Of a stretch of 64,000 bases of DNA, positions 37,045 through 45,007 are shown in pieces. The stretch is from Bradyrhizobium diazoefficiens. GTDB taxonomy: Bacteria; Pseudomonadota; Alphaproteobacteria; Rhizobiales; Xanthobacteraceae. The notes under the pieces are model-generated. The model searched no databases and was not told where the DNA came from. It saw nothing but the letters and a program-made list of their open reading frames with translations. The stretch lies in NCBI RefSeq assembly GCF_018131015.1, contig NZ_JAFCJJ010000027.1:22589-86588 (forward strand). The letters run 5' to 3'. The position numbers were made by a program, and so were the translations under genes. Numbering within the stretch: the stretch's first letter is position 1; each line of letters starts with the position of its first letter.

Positions 37045-38052
37045 ATGTCCGCAACCTCAAATCGGAGCCTGCGCCGCGGCTGCAAGGCCATCCTGGCGGC
37101 CGCCGCGATCGTGTCGTCGACGGCCACCGCCTCCGCCGCCACTATGCAGGACCTGAACGATTGTCAGGGCAGCGCAGACATCCCGCGCATGATCGCAGCC
37201 TGCAGCAGCGTCGCCCAGGACGCCAGATTGCCCGCCGATGCGCGATCCATGGCGCTTCTGAAGCGGGGTTTCGGAAACTATGCGCTCGACAAGATGGATG
37301 CGGCCCAGGCCGACTTCTCCGAGGCGATCCGGTTGAACCCGAAGAACAATTTCGCCCTTCACGAACTGGGACTGACGTTGACCAGAAAGGGCGACCTCAC
37401 TGGCGCGATTGCATCGTTCAACGAGGCGATCAGGCTCGATTCCTTCAGTCCCGCGAGCCGGTTCAGCCGCGGTCTGGTTTACATGGCCCAGGACAGGCTG
37501 GACGAGGCGATGGCGGATTTCACCGCCGCCATCAAGTTGGGAGCCGACAAGAACACCGCCTATACCAAGGACCAGAACATCGATCGGCCGGAGGCGAGGC
37601 GCGTCGTGGCGGACTACTACGCCGCGCGGGCGGATACCTACTACCTCAAGGGCGATTTCAGCGATGCGGCCTCGGATTATGACAAGGCAGCAGGCCTGTC
37701 AGATCCGGAAGGCTACTTCCTGATCTGGGAGACGGTCGCCCGCGAGCAGGGACGTTCTGCCGATGCGGACACCGCGCTGTCCGCCGCGCTCGACAAGGGC
37801 CAGCTCAAGGACTGGCCCAAATCCGTCGGCGAATTGCTGGTCGGCCGGATCACGCCCGCCGCAGCGCTGGCCGCGGCCAAGAATTCAGATCAAATATGCG
37901 AGGCGCACTATTACACGGGAATAGTCGACCTCAAGATCAAGGACGCAGGCGGGGCCCGGCAGGAATTTGCGGCCGCGCAGGAGGGATGCCCGAGCGGGTT
38001 CCGGGAGCATCGCGCCGCGATTGCGGATTTGAAGCGGATGCAGGCGCGATAA
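37045..38052 (+). CDS. Exported TPR-repeat protein
   Basis: ATG 37045 follows GGGGGC with good spacing. The 335-residue protein has a signal peptide (residues 1 to about 34, AAAIVSSTATASAA), then tetratricopeptide repeats from about 75 to 260 (KMDAAQADFSEAIRLNPKNN, LTGAIASFNEAIRLDSFSPA, LDEAMADFTAAIKLGADKNT) and a C-terminal helical region. Paired Cys residues occur in QDLNDCQ and AACSSV. It probably acts as a periplasmic scaffold. The partner is unknown; the preceding 280 bases hold only leader sequence. Confidence 0.85.
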   Translation: MSATSNRSLRRGCKAILAAAAIVSSTATASAATMQDLNDCQGSADIPRMIAACSSVAQDARLPADARSMALLKRGFGNYALDKMDAAQADFSEAIRLNPKNNFALHELGLTLTRKGDLTGAIASFNEAIRLDSFSPASRFSRGLVYMAQDRLDEAMADFTAAIKLGADKNTAYTKDQNIDRPEARRVVADYYAARADTYYLKGDFSDAASDYDKAAGLSDPEGYFLIWETVAREQGRSADADTALSAALDKGQLKDWPKSVGELLVGRITPAAALAAAKNSDQICEAHYYTGIVDLKIKDAGGARQEFAAAQEGCPSGFREHRAAIADLKRMQAR

Positions 38053-38115
38053 TCCTGTGAGGCGCGAAGGCAGGCGGCCACAAGGAGCGCGCAACTCCTT
38101 TCTGTCGGGCGTTTT

Positions 38116-38688
38116 TCAGCCCTGACCCGGACCACGTCCCAGGCGCCGCGGCAGAATGTACTCGACGTCGATGCTGATGCCGTCCCCGCTCAGGGGGTTC
38201 GCCGTGTAGACCGCAGAGACGGCCAGGTCGGAGAAGCTCCCGATCGTGAGATAGCCGATCGTGAGCCCTGGCTCTCCGCTCGGGGGGCCGCCGAGCAGCA
38301 ATTCCGTGATGCGGCAGCAATCGTCCATCGTCGCCGCCAGCGGCGGAAGCGTGATGATCTCGCCGGTGTTCTGGGAAACCTTGGCTGGATCGGCGAATTT
38401 GGGCTCGCGTCCGACGACCGCGCCCGCGTTGATCAAGGGTACGAAGAATTTCGCGACCACCGCCGGCCGAGCGGTGATGTTTTGAATGTTGACCTCGGTC
38501 GCGTACAGGCCCGGCCGGGCGCCCGCGGTACAGCAGCAATCCGTCCCGGTCTGTCTGCCGCACACGACCTTCACGCTGTGAATAAGGAACTCGGCTTGCG
38601 GTGGCACGGGTGCGGCGGCGGCCGCGAGCAACTCGCTGAACGGATGCGGGAGCCGGTCATTCCCTGAGCCGGTTGGATTCTTGGCCAT
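38116..38688 (-). CDS. Hypothetical protein (about 190 residues)
   Basis: The start at 38688 (MAKNPTGSGNDRLPHPFSEL) has GGAG seven bases upstream, which favours it over the ATG four codons earlier. The protein is beta-rich and contains paired cysteines (VCGRQTGTDCCCTAGARPGL, DDCCRITELL) with no signal peptide or membrane helix. No known family was recognised. It is convergent with the TPR gene. Confidence 0.55.
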   Translation of the reverse strand: MAKNPTGSGNDRLPHPFSELLAAAAAPVPPQAEFLIHSVKVVCGRQTGTDCCCTAGARPGLYATEVNIQNITARPAVVAKFFVPLINAGAVVGREPKFADPAKVSQNTGEIITLPPLAATMDDCCRITELLLGGPPSGEPGLTIGYLTIGSFSDLAVSAVYTANPLSGDGISIDVEYILPRRLGRGPGQG

Positions 38689-38838
38689 TTCGATCTCCAC
38701 GATGGTTTGCGGAAGGCCACCCCAAACCTATCCTACGCCAGGCTCGACGCAGTGTTGTGAGAGATGCCTCACACACCTGGAAGAAACCGCGACAGGCCGC
38801 AGTTTGTCGCAAGCGGTGCAGGGATCGTCAGGCGAGGA

Positions 38839-38928
38839 TCACCCGATGATCCTTTGAAGGGCGACAAGAGACGCCAGGACAAGCACCAGGACTCCGGCGA
38901 AGGTGATGCCAAGGAAAACATTGTGCAT
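38839..38928 (-). CDS. 29-residue single-pass membrane peptide
   Basis: Reading from ATG at 38926-38928 gives MHNVFLGITFAGVLVLVLAS followed by LVALQRIIG and a stop. An excellent GGAGG lies eight to nine bases before the ATG. The peptide is one hydrophobic helix with a basic residue near the C-terminal end, like KdpF-type or regulatory small membrane proteins. Nothing else in 38700-39070 looks coding. Expression is not proven, but the ribosome site and helix are good evidence for so short a frame. Confidence 0.55.
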   Translation of the reverse strand: MHNVFLGITFAGVLVLVLASLVALQRIIG

Positions 38929-39074
38929 GAGACCGCGCCTCCATTCATCGCTCCCCCAGCCACCTCGTTGACGACGGGGACCGGATCATCGAATGGCCCC
39001 TGCATTCGTCGGTTCATTCGTTGCGCTTCAGGTGCGCTCGCGGTCAGCCGCAACGACGACGTCGAGCAATAGCA

Positions 39075-39608
39075 TCATCGTCGCGTCTCGAGCCGGGACT
39101 TCGAAGCATTGCCAGTCAGAGGTTCGAGGCTTGCGATCAGTTGTGCCTGCGCCTGTCCCAACCTTTCCTTCAAGCTGTCCAACAGAGACGGTGCCGCGAC
39201 TGCAGGCGGAGCCGCGACATTGTCGTTCTTGACGTGTTCGAAATTCGTCTTGGACGCGGCAGTATGAACGGCAACCTTTTTCGAGCGCTCCCGGTTTGCG
39301 GGTATCGGCTTTATCGGTACGTCGCCAACCGGCGCCGGAGTTGCTACCCTGGGAGAAGGGACGACAACTGTTGGTTGCGGCCATCGTTCGGCAAACTCGA
39401 GCACGCCCGGTGGCGGAACAATCGTCGGCAAACTCGTGTCGATAATGACCCGCTCGGGCAATCGTTCGGTCGAAGCTATCCGTATGGCGGGCCTGTCGGT
39501 CGAGCCACCGGCAGGTTCCGCCGCTTGCTGCGGCAAACACCAGCCCAATCCGATCAGCAGCAGGACCAGGGCGCTGCCGACAAAGCTGAAATATTTGATC
39601 AACGGCAT
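39075..39608 (-). CDS. Membrane-anchored hypothetical protein
   Basis: The 177-residue protein begins MPLIKYFSFVGSALVLLLIG, a single N-terminal membrane anchor. A Pro/Val-rich, probably disordered periplasmic region follows (PTVVVPSPRVATPAPVGDVP), then a C-terminal helix (LLDSLKERLGQAQAQLIASL). This pattern is frequent in rhizobial species-specific proteins. Function unknown. Confidence 0.6.
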   Translation of the reverse strand: MPLIKYFSFVGSALVLLLIGLGWCLPQQAAEPAGGSTDRPAIRIASTERLPERVIIDTSLPTIVPPPGVLEFAERWPQPTVVVPSPRVATPAPVGDVPIKPIPANRERSKKVAVHTAASKTNFEHVKNDNVAAPPAVAAPSLLDSLKERLGQAQAQLIASLEPLTGNASKSRLETRR

Positions 39609-39724
39609 GGGTCGTCTCCCATTCGAGACGACGTTGAAACCGGAATTCTTAGGAGATCGCTAAAGATAGATTAAAAACCGAAACGTGGTTACCATGGACG
39701 CTGCGACGCCGAAGCGAGACCCCA

Positions 39725-40075
39725 CTAACTTTTCGGTGTCGGCTGGGACTGAGGTGGCGCAACAGGCTGCTGCTGCGACGATGGCGCCGGAGGCTGCTGC
39801 TGCGGAGCAGTGACCGGCTGTTGATCGCCGCCACCATGCGGGACACACGTTCCGACGTTACTCAGCAGTCGCTTGGCTTCAACATCGCGCGCCTTCTTGT
39901 AGTCCCTGCGCCGGTCGATCCTTGCCGCGGCCACGCGATCCCAGGCATCGAAAGCATCAGCGTAATGCTGTCGCATTTGCTCCTCAGCCGCGAGACAGTC
40001 GCTGAACTTGTCGAAGACGAGATCGGTGTTGACGGGCGAGACGCCGCCGACCAGGACCACAAGCATCCATTTCAT
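39725..40075 (-). CDS. Small hypothetical protein with Gln/Pro-rich tail
   Basis: ATG 40075 (MKWMLVVLVGGVSPVNTDLV) gives a 116-residue product. The short hydrophobic start may be a signal. The middle is helical with Cys residues at FSDCLAAEEQMRQHYADAFD and NVGTCVPH, and residues 85-116 are Gln/Pro repeats (QQQPPAPSSQQQPVAPPQSQ). It resembles small exported rhizobial proteins of unknown role. It is divergent from the RiPP-like operon; the 280 bases between hold that operon's promoter. Confidence 0.5.
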   Translation of the reverse strand: MKWMLVVLVGGVSPVNTDLVFDKFSDCLAAEEQMRQHYADAFDAWDRVAAARIDRRRDYKKARDVEAKRLLSNVGTCVPHGGGDQQPVTAPQQQPPAPSSQQQPVAPPQSQPTPKS

Positions 40076-40283
40076 TGGCAACACAGCCTGCTGTCGTCGC
40101 TCCCAATCAAGGGAAACAGTGGCAGCTTGCGTAAGTTCCGGCGGCGGCGAACGGCCCATGAAGAATCGCGTCAGCGCCGAGGTGCCCGCACCGCAAAATG
40201 CAACTCATGAAGATTGCTTCCTCCACTACGCCTTGGTCACTCGCGCCAAGGCTCGACACAACCAGTCCGTGCATTTAGCGGCA

Positions 40284-40312
40284 TTGACCATTCCACGTCA
40301 GCGGAGTATCGT
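40284..40312 (+). promoter_or_regulatory. Predicted sigma-70 promoter of the RiPP-like operon
   Basis: TTGACC at 40284-40289 and TATCGT at 40307-40312 are separated by exactly 17 bases, about 40 bases before the first start codon. The -35 matches the consensus at five of six positions and the -10 at four. No operator repeat was seen next to it. Confidence 0.45.
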
Positions 40313-40354
40313 TGTACTGCTGAGTACGGGAAATCATTCGCGTGGAGCAGGGCC

Positions 40355-40915
40355 ATGCCGCGATTCCGTGTCCGCGACCTTTTGATCAATATCGGCGACG
40401 GCAATGGTGGGGGCTGCGAGCTCATCACCAACTGCGCAGGGGTGACCGAGCTCTGCGTCGAGAATACCCAGGGCTGCGCCTTCACACAGAACTGCGACTG
40501 CACCATCCAGACATGCGGCGCGAATTCCTGCGGCGTGTGCACGCCGTGCAGCGGCGTGACCTGCGGATGCACGTGCACGGCGTGCTCGTTCTGCACGGCC
40601 TGCTCGCCATGCACGGCGTGCAGCATTGCGACCCGCGGTTGCCGGGCGCATTCGCTGTGCGGACACACGATCCAGTGCACCCCGACCTTCGTGCAGGGCG
40701 TAAACGGCGGGCTGCAGGTCGAGCATCTGCAGGCGCTGAAGGACGAGTTGCGCGCGACCCTTCACAAGGTGGAGGCACAGGAGCGAAATCTCAGCGAGAA
40801 GCAGCAGCCGCAGACGGTGGCCCAGGTCGACGAGGCCGAGAAAAAGCTGAACGAAGCACTCGAGGCGCTTCGCCATCGGCGTTCCGAGTTGCAGGGGCGA
40901 GATCCGGGCAAGTGA
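40355..40915 (+). CDS. Cysteine-rich candidate RiPP precursor with C-terminal helical region
   Basis: ATG 40355 has GGAG seven bases upstream. The 186-residue protein has three parts. Residues 1-20 (MPRFRVRDLLINIGDGNGGG) could be a short recognition segment. Residues 21 to about 112 hold 21 cysteines interleaved with Thr and Ser (such as TACSFCTACSPCTACS). From about 120 the chain is a charged, Cys-free coiled coil (LQALKDELRATLHKVEAQER and onward). The stop overlaps the start of the HopA1-like gene, so the genes are translationally coupled. A substrate role is inferred from composition and neighbours; a metal-binding structural protein is the alternative. Confidence 0.6.
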   Translation: MPRFRVRDLLINIGDGNGGGCELITNCAGVTELCVENTQGCAFTQNCDCTIQTCGANSCGVCTPCSGVTCGCTCTACSFCTACSPCTACSIATRGCRAHSLCGHTIQCTPTFVQGVNGGLQVEHLQALKDELRATLHKVEAQERNLSEKQQPQTVAQVDEAEKKLNEALEALRHRRSELQGRDPGK

Positions 40916-42093
40916 GCGCAGCCGCGGCCACGCCCCATGCGCGCCCGCAGACCACCCTGCTCGGTGCGCGCATCCGGTCCAATCCGAGGCTGACGCTGAT
41001 CCCGTTCTCGGCCCTCCCCGCGACGGAGTTGCCCGTATTCGGCGCGCTCGCAGACGACGCGACGCTGCACGGCGCGGTGCGCGACGAACGCGGCGCCGTC
41101 AAGGTCGCCGACAACGACACCGCCCGGCTCCTGGAGTTGCTGCGCGAACCACAACGCGTCGAAGGTGAGCTGGCCGCAGACGAGTTCAGCCTCGCGCGAC
41201 TGGTCCTGGACCGGATGATCGAGGTCGAGACCGGCGCCGGCGACTTCGTCTCCGGCAGCAAGGCCTACGACGCCGTGTGCGGCGCGTTCACGCCGCCGCC
41301 GCCCGCAACGAAGACCGCACGTCTGTCGCAGATGGCCCTGCAGCACGCGCAGGGGCTCGAGATCGACGATGCGGTGCGGGTCTCGGTGCGGCTCTATTTC
41401 TACGGCCGGCTCGCGGCGTCGCCGGACTGGCTCGGCCGGCATCCGACGCGCGGGTCCGTCGAGCGGTTCCTTCACATCGAGCCGGGCGGGACATTGGCGC
41501 GCCGGATGCGGCAGGCATGGCGGGCGGTCGACCTGGAACCGCCCAACGACGGCTGGTTCCTGTGGTGCGCGCGGGACGCGAACGGAGCGAACCGCTCCGA
41601 CCGCTACAAGCTCTATGTCAGTCCGCTGCCCGAGGCGGTGCCGACCGTGTTCGCCGTCGCAGCCGACATCGCCGCGCAGACCGGCGCCGTGGCGCTCAAG
41701 GTCGGCAACGACGCGGCCTCCCTGCTGCGGCCGGACAAGATCGTGCTCTACTTCTCCGATCTCGACAGCGTCTCGGCCGCCGCAGCCCGGATGGCGCGCG
41801 AGCTCGCCGGCTGCCCCGGTCACGGCGTTCCGTTCACGTCGGAGCTGGCCGACAGCGACGGGCTGTTGTCGTTCGGCATCGATCCGCCGCGCGCCGAGCA
41901 TGGGCTGGTGTGGCAGGAGCGGGAGAGCTGGCGGCTGTGGCTGACGAACCGCCTCGCCGTGGCGCTGGTCGCGGCCCGCTGCGACGGCGGGTCGCTCGAA
42001 CCGTGGCAATATGCCCTGGCGCGGCTCGCATTCGACGGCGTCGATTCGTCGACCTGGGCGCCGTCCGCCGATCTCTGGGACGAGGCCGAATGA
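40912..42093 (+). CDS. HopA1-family protein (candidate lanthipeptide lyase component)
   Basis: The gene starts with GTG at 40912 inside the previous stop. The 393-residue protein has an unassigned N-terminal part (1-150) and a HopA1-like domain (about 153-385: VRLYFYGRLAASPDWLGRHP, GWFLWCARDANGANRSDRYK, LYVSPLP, DKIVLYFSD). HopA1 was named from a Pseudomonas type III effector. Homologues in class V lanthipeptide clusters (LxmY of lexapeptide) are thought to eliminate phosphate from phospho-Ser/Thr. Here it sits between a Cys-rich protein and a kinase-LanC fusion, which fits that role. No secretion genes are nearby. Confidence 0.75.
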   Translation: MSAAAATPHARPQTTLLGARIRSNPRLTLIPFSALPATELPVFGALADDATLHGAVRDERGAVKVADNDTARLLELLREPQRVEGELAADEFSLARLVLDRMIEVETGAGDFVSGSKAYDAVCGAFTPPPPATKTARLSQMALQHAQGLEIDDAVRVSVRLYFYGRLAASPDWLGRHPTRGSVERFLHIEPGGTLARRMRQAWRAVDLEPPNDGWFLWCARDANGANRSDRYKLYVSPLPEAVPTVFAVAADIAAQTGAVALKVGNDAASLLRPDKIVLYFSDLDSVSAAAARMARELAGCPGHGVPFTSELADSDGLLSFGIDPPRAEHGLVWQERESWRLWLTNRLAVALVAARCDGGSLEPWQYALARLAFDGVDSSTWAPSADLWDEAE

Positions 42094-44474
42094 ACTCCGC
42101 CGTGACCGCGCCCTACGTGCTCCCCGACGACGTCGTGCTCACGCCGGCGCACGCGCTTCCCTCGCCACTGCGCCGCGAACTCGCGTGCAGCGACGACGAC
42201 TACGCCGTCCGCCGCAAGCGCTCGCGCACGCCGTCGCGCGTCATCGACGCGAGCACCGCCGAGCTGCTGCGGCAGTTCACCGAGGCGAAGCCGATCACCG
42301 AGGCGATCATCGCTTTCAGCCGGCGCAACGGCACCGACGCCGAGGAGACGCTGGTGGAGGCGTTTCCCGCCTTGCAGCGGCTCATCAACGACGGCCTGCT
42401 CGTTCTCGCAAGCTCGCAATCACGCAACGCGATCGAGTCCAGCTTCGCGAAGGGCGACCACATCGACGGCTTCGTCGTGATCGGCGAGGTGCAGGTGCTC
42501 GAGGACAGCGAGGTGTATCAGGCCGAGGCTCCCGACGGGCGGATCGTCGCCCTCAAGGTGGCGCGCCCGGAAGCCTCGGGCCTGCGCAGGGTGATCGCAC
42601 GCGAAGCAGCGATCCTGCAGATCCTCGACGGCACCGCCTCGCCGCAGCTGGTCGGCGCCGGCGAGATCGATGGCCGCAGTTTTCTCGCCACCGAGTGGCT
42701 GGAGGGGCGCGACGTCGCGACCACGGCGCATGCGTTGCTGTCGCGCGGGTCCGACCGCGCGTTCGAACTGGCGGGCCGCCTGCTCGACGCCTACACCGCG
42801 CTGCATGGACAGGGCGTGCTGCACGGCGACGTCCATCCGCGCAACACGCTCGTCGCGCCCGACGGAAGCGTACGGCTGATCGACTTCGGCCTCGCCGATT
42901 GCCGCGCGCTCGCCGGCGAGCTGCGGCCGCACGGGCGCGGCGGCGTCGGTTTCTTCGTCGAGCCCGAGTTCGCGCGCGCACGGATCGACGATCAGCGTCC
43001 CCCGCGCGTCAGCGCGCCCGGCGAGCAGTACTCGGTCGCGGCCCTCGTCTATCTGGTGCTGACCGGCACGCATTATCTGCGCTTCTCGCCCGAGAAGGAC
43101 GCGATGCGGCGCCAGATCATCGAGAAGGCTCCGCTGAGTTTCCTTGACGCCGGCATCAGCCCGAGTCCGGGCGTGGAGGCGGTGCTGGCGAGGGCGCTGG
43201 CCAAGGAGCCGGCGGCGCGCTTCGCCTCGCTCGCCGAGTTCGCCGCCGCGTTCCATGACGCCGCCCGCGAAGACCGGCGCCGGCCGGTTCGGACGCAGGA
43301 TGCGCTGATCGCCGCAGCGCAGACGATCGTCGATGCGCTCCTCGAAAGGGCGCGGTCGGGCGCCGCGCCAGCGCTTCCGGCTCCGGCCGCGTCGGTCACC
43401 TATGGCGGCGCCGGGTTCGCCTACGGGCTGATGCGCCTGGCGCGCGCGCGCCAGGATCCGGAATTGCTGGCGCTCGCCGACCTGTGGTCGGTGCGCGCCG
43501 GCGCGCGCAGCGGACAGCCGAGCGCGTTTTACAGCGCCGAGCTGGAGATCACGCCCGAGGTGGTCGGCCGATCATCACCCTACCACACGCTGAGCGGCGT
43601 CTATTGGGTGCAGGCCTGCATCGCCCAGGCCATGAACGACGTCGCGGGGTTCAGGCAGGCGTGCCTCGATCTCGTCCGCACCTCGCAGGATCTCAGCTCC
43701 AATCCCGACCTCACGCTCGGCCGCGCCGGAACGCTGCTCGCGTTCAGCAGCGTGGTCGATCTCGGGCGCTCCGTGCCGCTGGTCGATCTTTCCGCCGTGC
43801 GCGCCGCCGGTGACGCGGTCGCCGCATCACTGACGGCGCACCTGGAGGCGCTGGCGCCGATCGCCGAGGAGCGCAGCCTGCGGTTCCTCGGGATCGCGCA
43901 CGGCTGGTCCGGAATCCTGTACGCGCTGCTGCGCTGGCAGCAGGCCACCGGCCGCGCCGCCGGCGGCGAACTTGCGGCCCGCCTGGACCAGCTCGCCGCT
44001 GCCGCCGAGCCGACCGCTCACGGCTTGCGCTGGCCACGCCTGCGGCGCGACGGGCGCTCCCGCTCGGCAGACTTCGTTCCGAGCTGGTGCAATGGCAGTG
44101 CCGGGTTCGTGCATCTCTGGCTCGCCGCCGAGAGCGTGCTCGGCGACGAAGGCTATCGCGAGCTTGCCTGCGGCGCGGCGCGCGACGCGCTCGGCCCCGC
44201 GGAGACCGGCGTCGATCTGTGCTGCGGGCTCTCCGGCCGCGCCTACGCGCTGCTCGCATTGCATCGCGCGAGCGGCGACGAGATGTGGCTGCGGGACGCA
44301 CGCGCGCTCGCGCTGCGCGCGCTCCGCCCGGACATGCTGAATTCGCCCTTCGCACACAGCCTGTACAAGGGTGTCCTCGGCCCGGCGATGCTCGCCGAGG
44401 AGCTTCGCGCGCCGGCGGCCGCCTCGATGCCGCTGTTCGAGCCCGAGGGCTGGCCGAGGCCCGCCGCTCCCTGA
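42090..44474 (+). CDS. PqqD-like / protein kinase / LanC fusion (candidate lanthipeptide kinase-cyclase)
   Basis: ATG 42090 overlaps the previous stop (ATGA). The 794-residue chain has a PqqD-like winged helix (about 45-105, VIDASTAELLRQF...LINDGLLVL) that may bind a leader. The kinase domain (about 125-395) has Lys156, Glu172, HGDVHPRN (245-252) and DFG (265-267), all intact. The LanC domain (about 435-775) has HGWSG (604-608), SWCNG (Cys667) and LCCGLSG (Cys711, Cys712). LanC normally binds zinc through Cys, Cys, His; this CCG form gives three Cys, as in ProcM-type enzymes. A lyase domain is absent and may be supplied by the HopA1-like neighbour. Confidence 0.8.
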   Translation: MNSAVTAPYVLPDDVVLTPAHALPSPLRRELACSDDDYAVRRKRSRTPSRVIDASTAELLRQFTEAKPITEAIIAFSRRNGTDAEETLVEAFPALQRLINDGLLVLASSQSRNAIESSFAKGDHIDGFVVIGEVQVLEDSEVYQAEAPDGRIVALKVARPEASGLRRVIAREAAILQILDGTASPQLVGAGEIDGRSFLATEWLEGRDVATTAHALLSRGSDRAFELAGRLLDAYTALHGQGVLHGDVHPRNTLVAPDGSVRLIDFGLADCRALAGELRPHGRGGVGFFVEPEFARARIDDQRPPRVSAPGEQYSVAALVYLVLTGTHYLRFSPEKDAMRRQIIEKAPLSFLDAGISPSPGVEAVLARALAKEPAARFASLAEFAAAFHDAAREDRRRPVRTQDALIAAAQTIVDALLERARSGAAPALPAPAASVTYGGAGFAYGLMRLARARQDPELLALADLWSVRAGARSGQPSAFYSAELEITPEVVGRSSPYHTLSGVYWVQACIAQAMNDVAGFRQACLDLVRTSQDLSSNPDLTLGRAGTLLAFSSVVDLGRSVPLVDLSAVRAAGDAVAASLTAHLEALAPIAEERSLRFLGIAHGWSGILYALLRWQQATGRAAGGELAARLDQLAAAAEPTAHGLRWPRLRRDGRSRSADFVPSWCNGSAGFVHLWLAAESVLGDEGYRELACGAARDALGPAETGVDLCCGLSGRAYALLALHRASGDEMWLRDARALALRALRPDMLNSPFAHSLYKGVLGPAMLAEELRAPAAASMPLFEPEGWPRPAAP

Positions 44475-44495
44475 TGCGCCTGGCGCAGCACTGCA

Positions 44496-44751
44496 TTGTA
44501 CGTCGCGCTCCCGGACAAGCGTAAGCTTGGCCTCGGCAAACCGCTGGTGCTCGATTTTGCGCGCGAGGTTTTGCCCGACGATTTCGACGACGTCCGCGAC
44601 GCCTTCAGCAGGCGGGGTGCCTACCCGAAATTCAAGGCCCTGCTGGCCCGGCGCGGTGCAATCGATCGCTGGCATGCCTTTCGAAGCGAAGGCGACGGAA
44701 CAGGCTCTGCGCGACTGGTGCGCGCTGCATTCGATCGAGATTGTGGGGTAA
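44496..44751 (+). pseudogene. Broken UPF0158-family gene
   Basis: Translation from 44496 gives MYVALPDKRKLGLGKPLVLD then FAREVLPDDFDDVRDAF, RRGAYPKFKALLARRGAIDR and WHAF, matching the C-terminal part of UPF0158 proteins. After about 44680 the similarity continues in another frame (FEAKATEQALRDWCALHSIE) to a TAA at 44749-44751. The gene therefore lacks its N-terminal half and has a frameshift. Its stop lies two bases before the left attachment repeat of the integrated element. Confidence 0.7.
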
Positions 44752-44753
44752 AA

Positions 44754-44775
44754 TGGCGCTCCCTAGGGGAATCGA
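44754..44775. repeat. Left attachment site (tRNA-Glu 3' end copy)
   Basis: TGGCGCTCCCTAGGGGAATC plus GA is identical to 61116-61137. Identity stops after the second GA: the left copy continues TCCGC and the right copy ACCCC. This copy is only the 3' end and is not a functional tRNA gene. Confidence 0.9.
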
Positions 44776-44877
44776 TCCGCTGTGCAAATTCAATAGTTTG
44801 CATACACAAACATGATGAGAGGCACGAAAACGGTGCCTTGAGAACGCTAGGCTTTTCAGCTGATGCACAAACGTAAA

Positions 44878-44910
44878 CCCGGCCGCCGTGTGGCAACGGC
44901 GACCGGGATC
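44878..44910. other. Hairpin in the leader of the first element operon
   Basis: CCCGGCCGCCG and CGGCGACCGGG form a stem with one mismatch around an eight-base loop, with no following T-run. It lies between the left attachment site and the first gene. The rest of 44776-45007 shows no gene. It may be an RNA structure or a protein-binding palindrome; nothing more can be said. Confidence 0.3.
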
Positions 44911-45007
44911 GGACGCAGAGTGTGGGGTCGAGAACAAGGCCCGCACGATACCCCGCCCGCAGCCGATTGTCAGCACCCGACGGCCTTCAAGACGGAGGAC
45001 GTTGACC

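Noticed and set aside
38769..39053. A 94-residue minus-strand protein in the gap near 38.9 kb
   Set aside because: It has no ribosome site and no structure, while the overlapping 29-residue frame has both a GGAGG and a clear membrane helix.
40912..42093. HopA1-like protein as a type III secretion effector
   Set aside because: No secretion genes, chaperone or nod/tts-type promoter are nearby, and it is translationally locked between a Cys-rich protein and a kinase-LanC gene. A biosynthetic role explains the context better.
44754..44775. Second tRNA-Glu gene at the left edge
   Set aside because: Only the last 22 bases match; the anticodon and D-arms are absent, so it is an attachment repeat.
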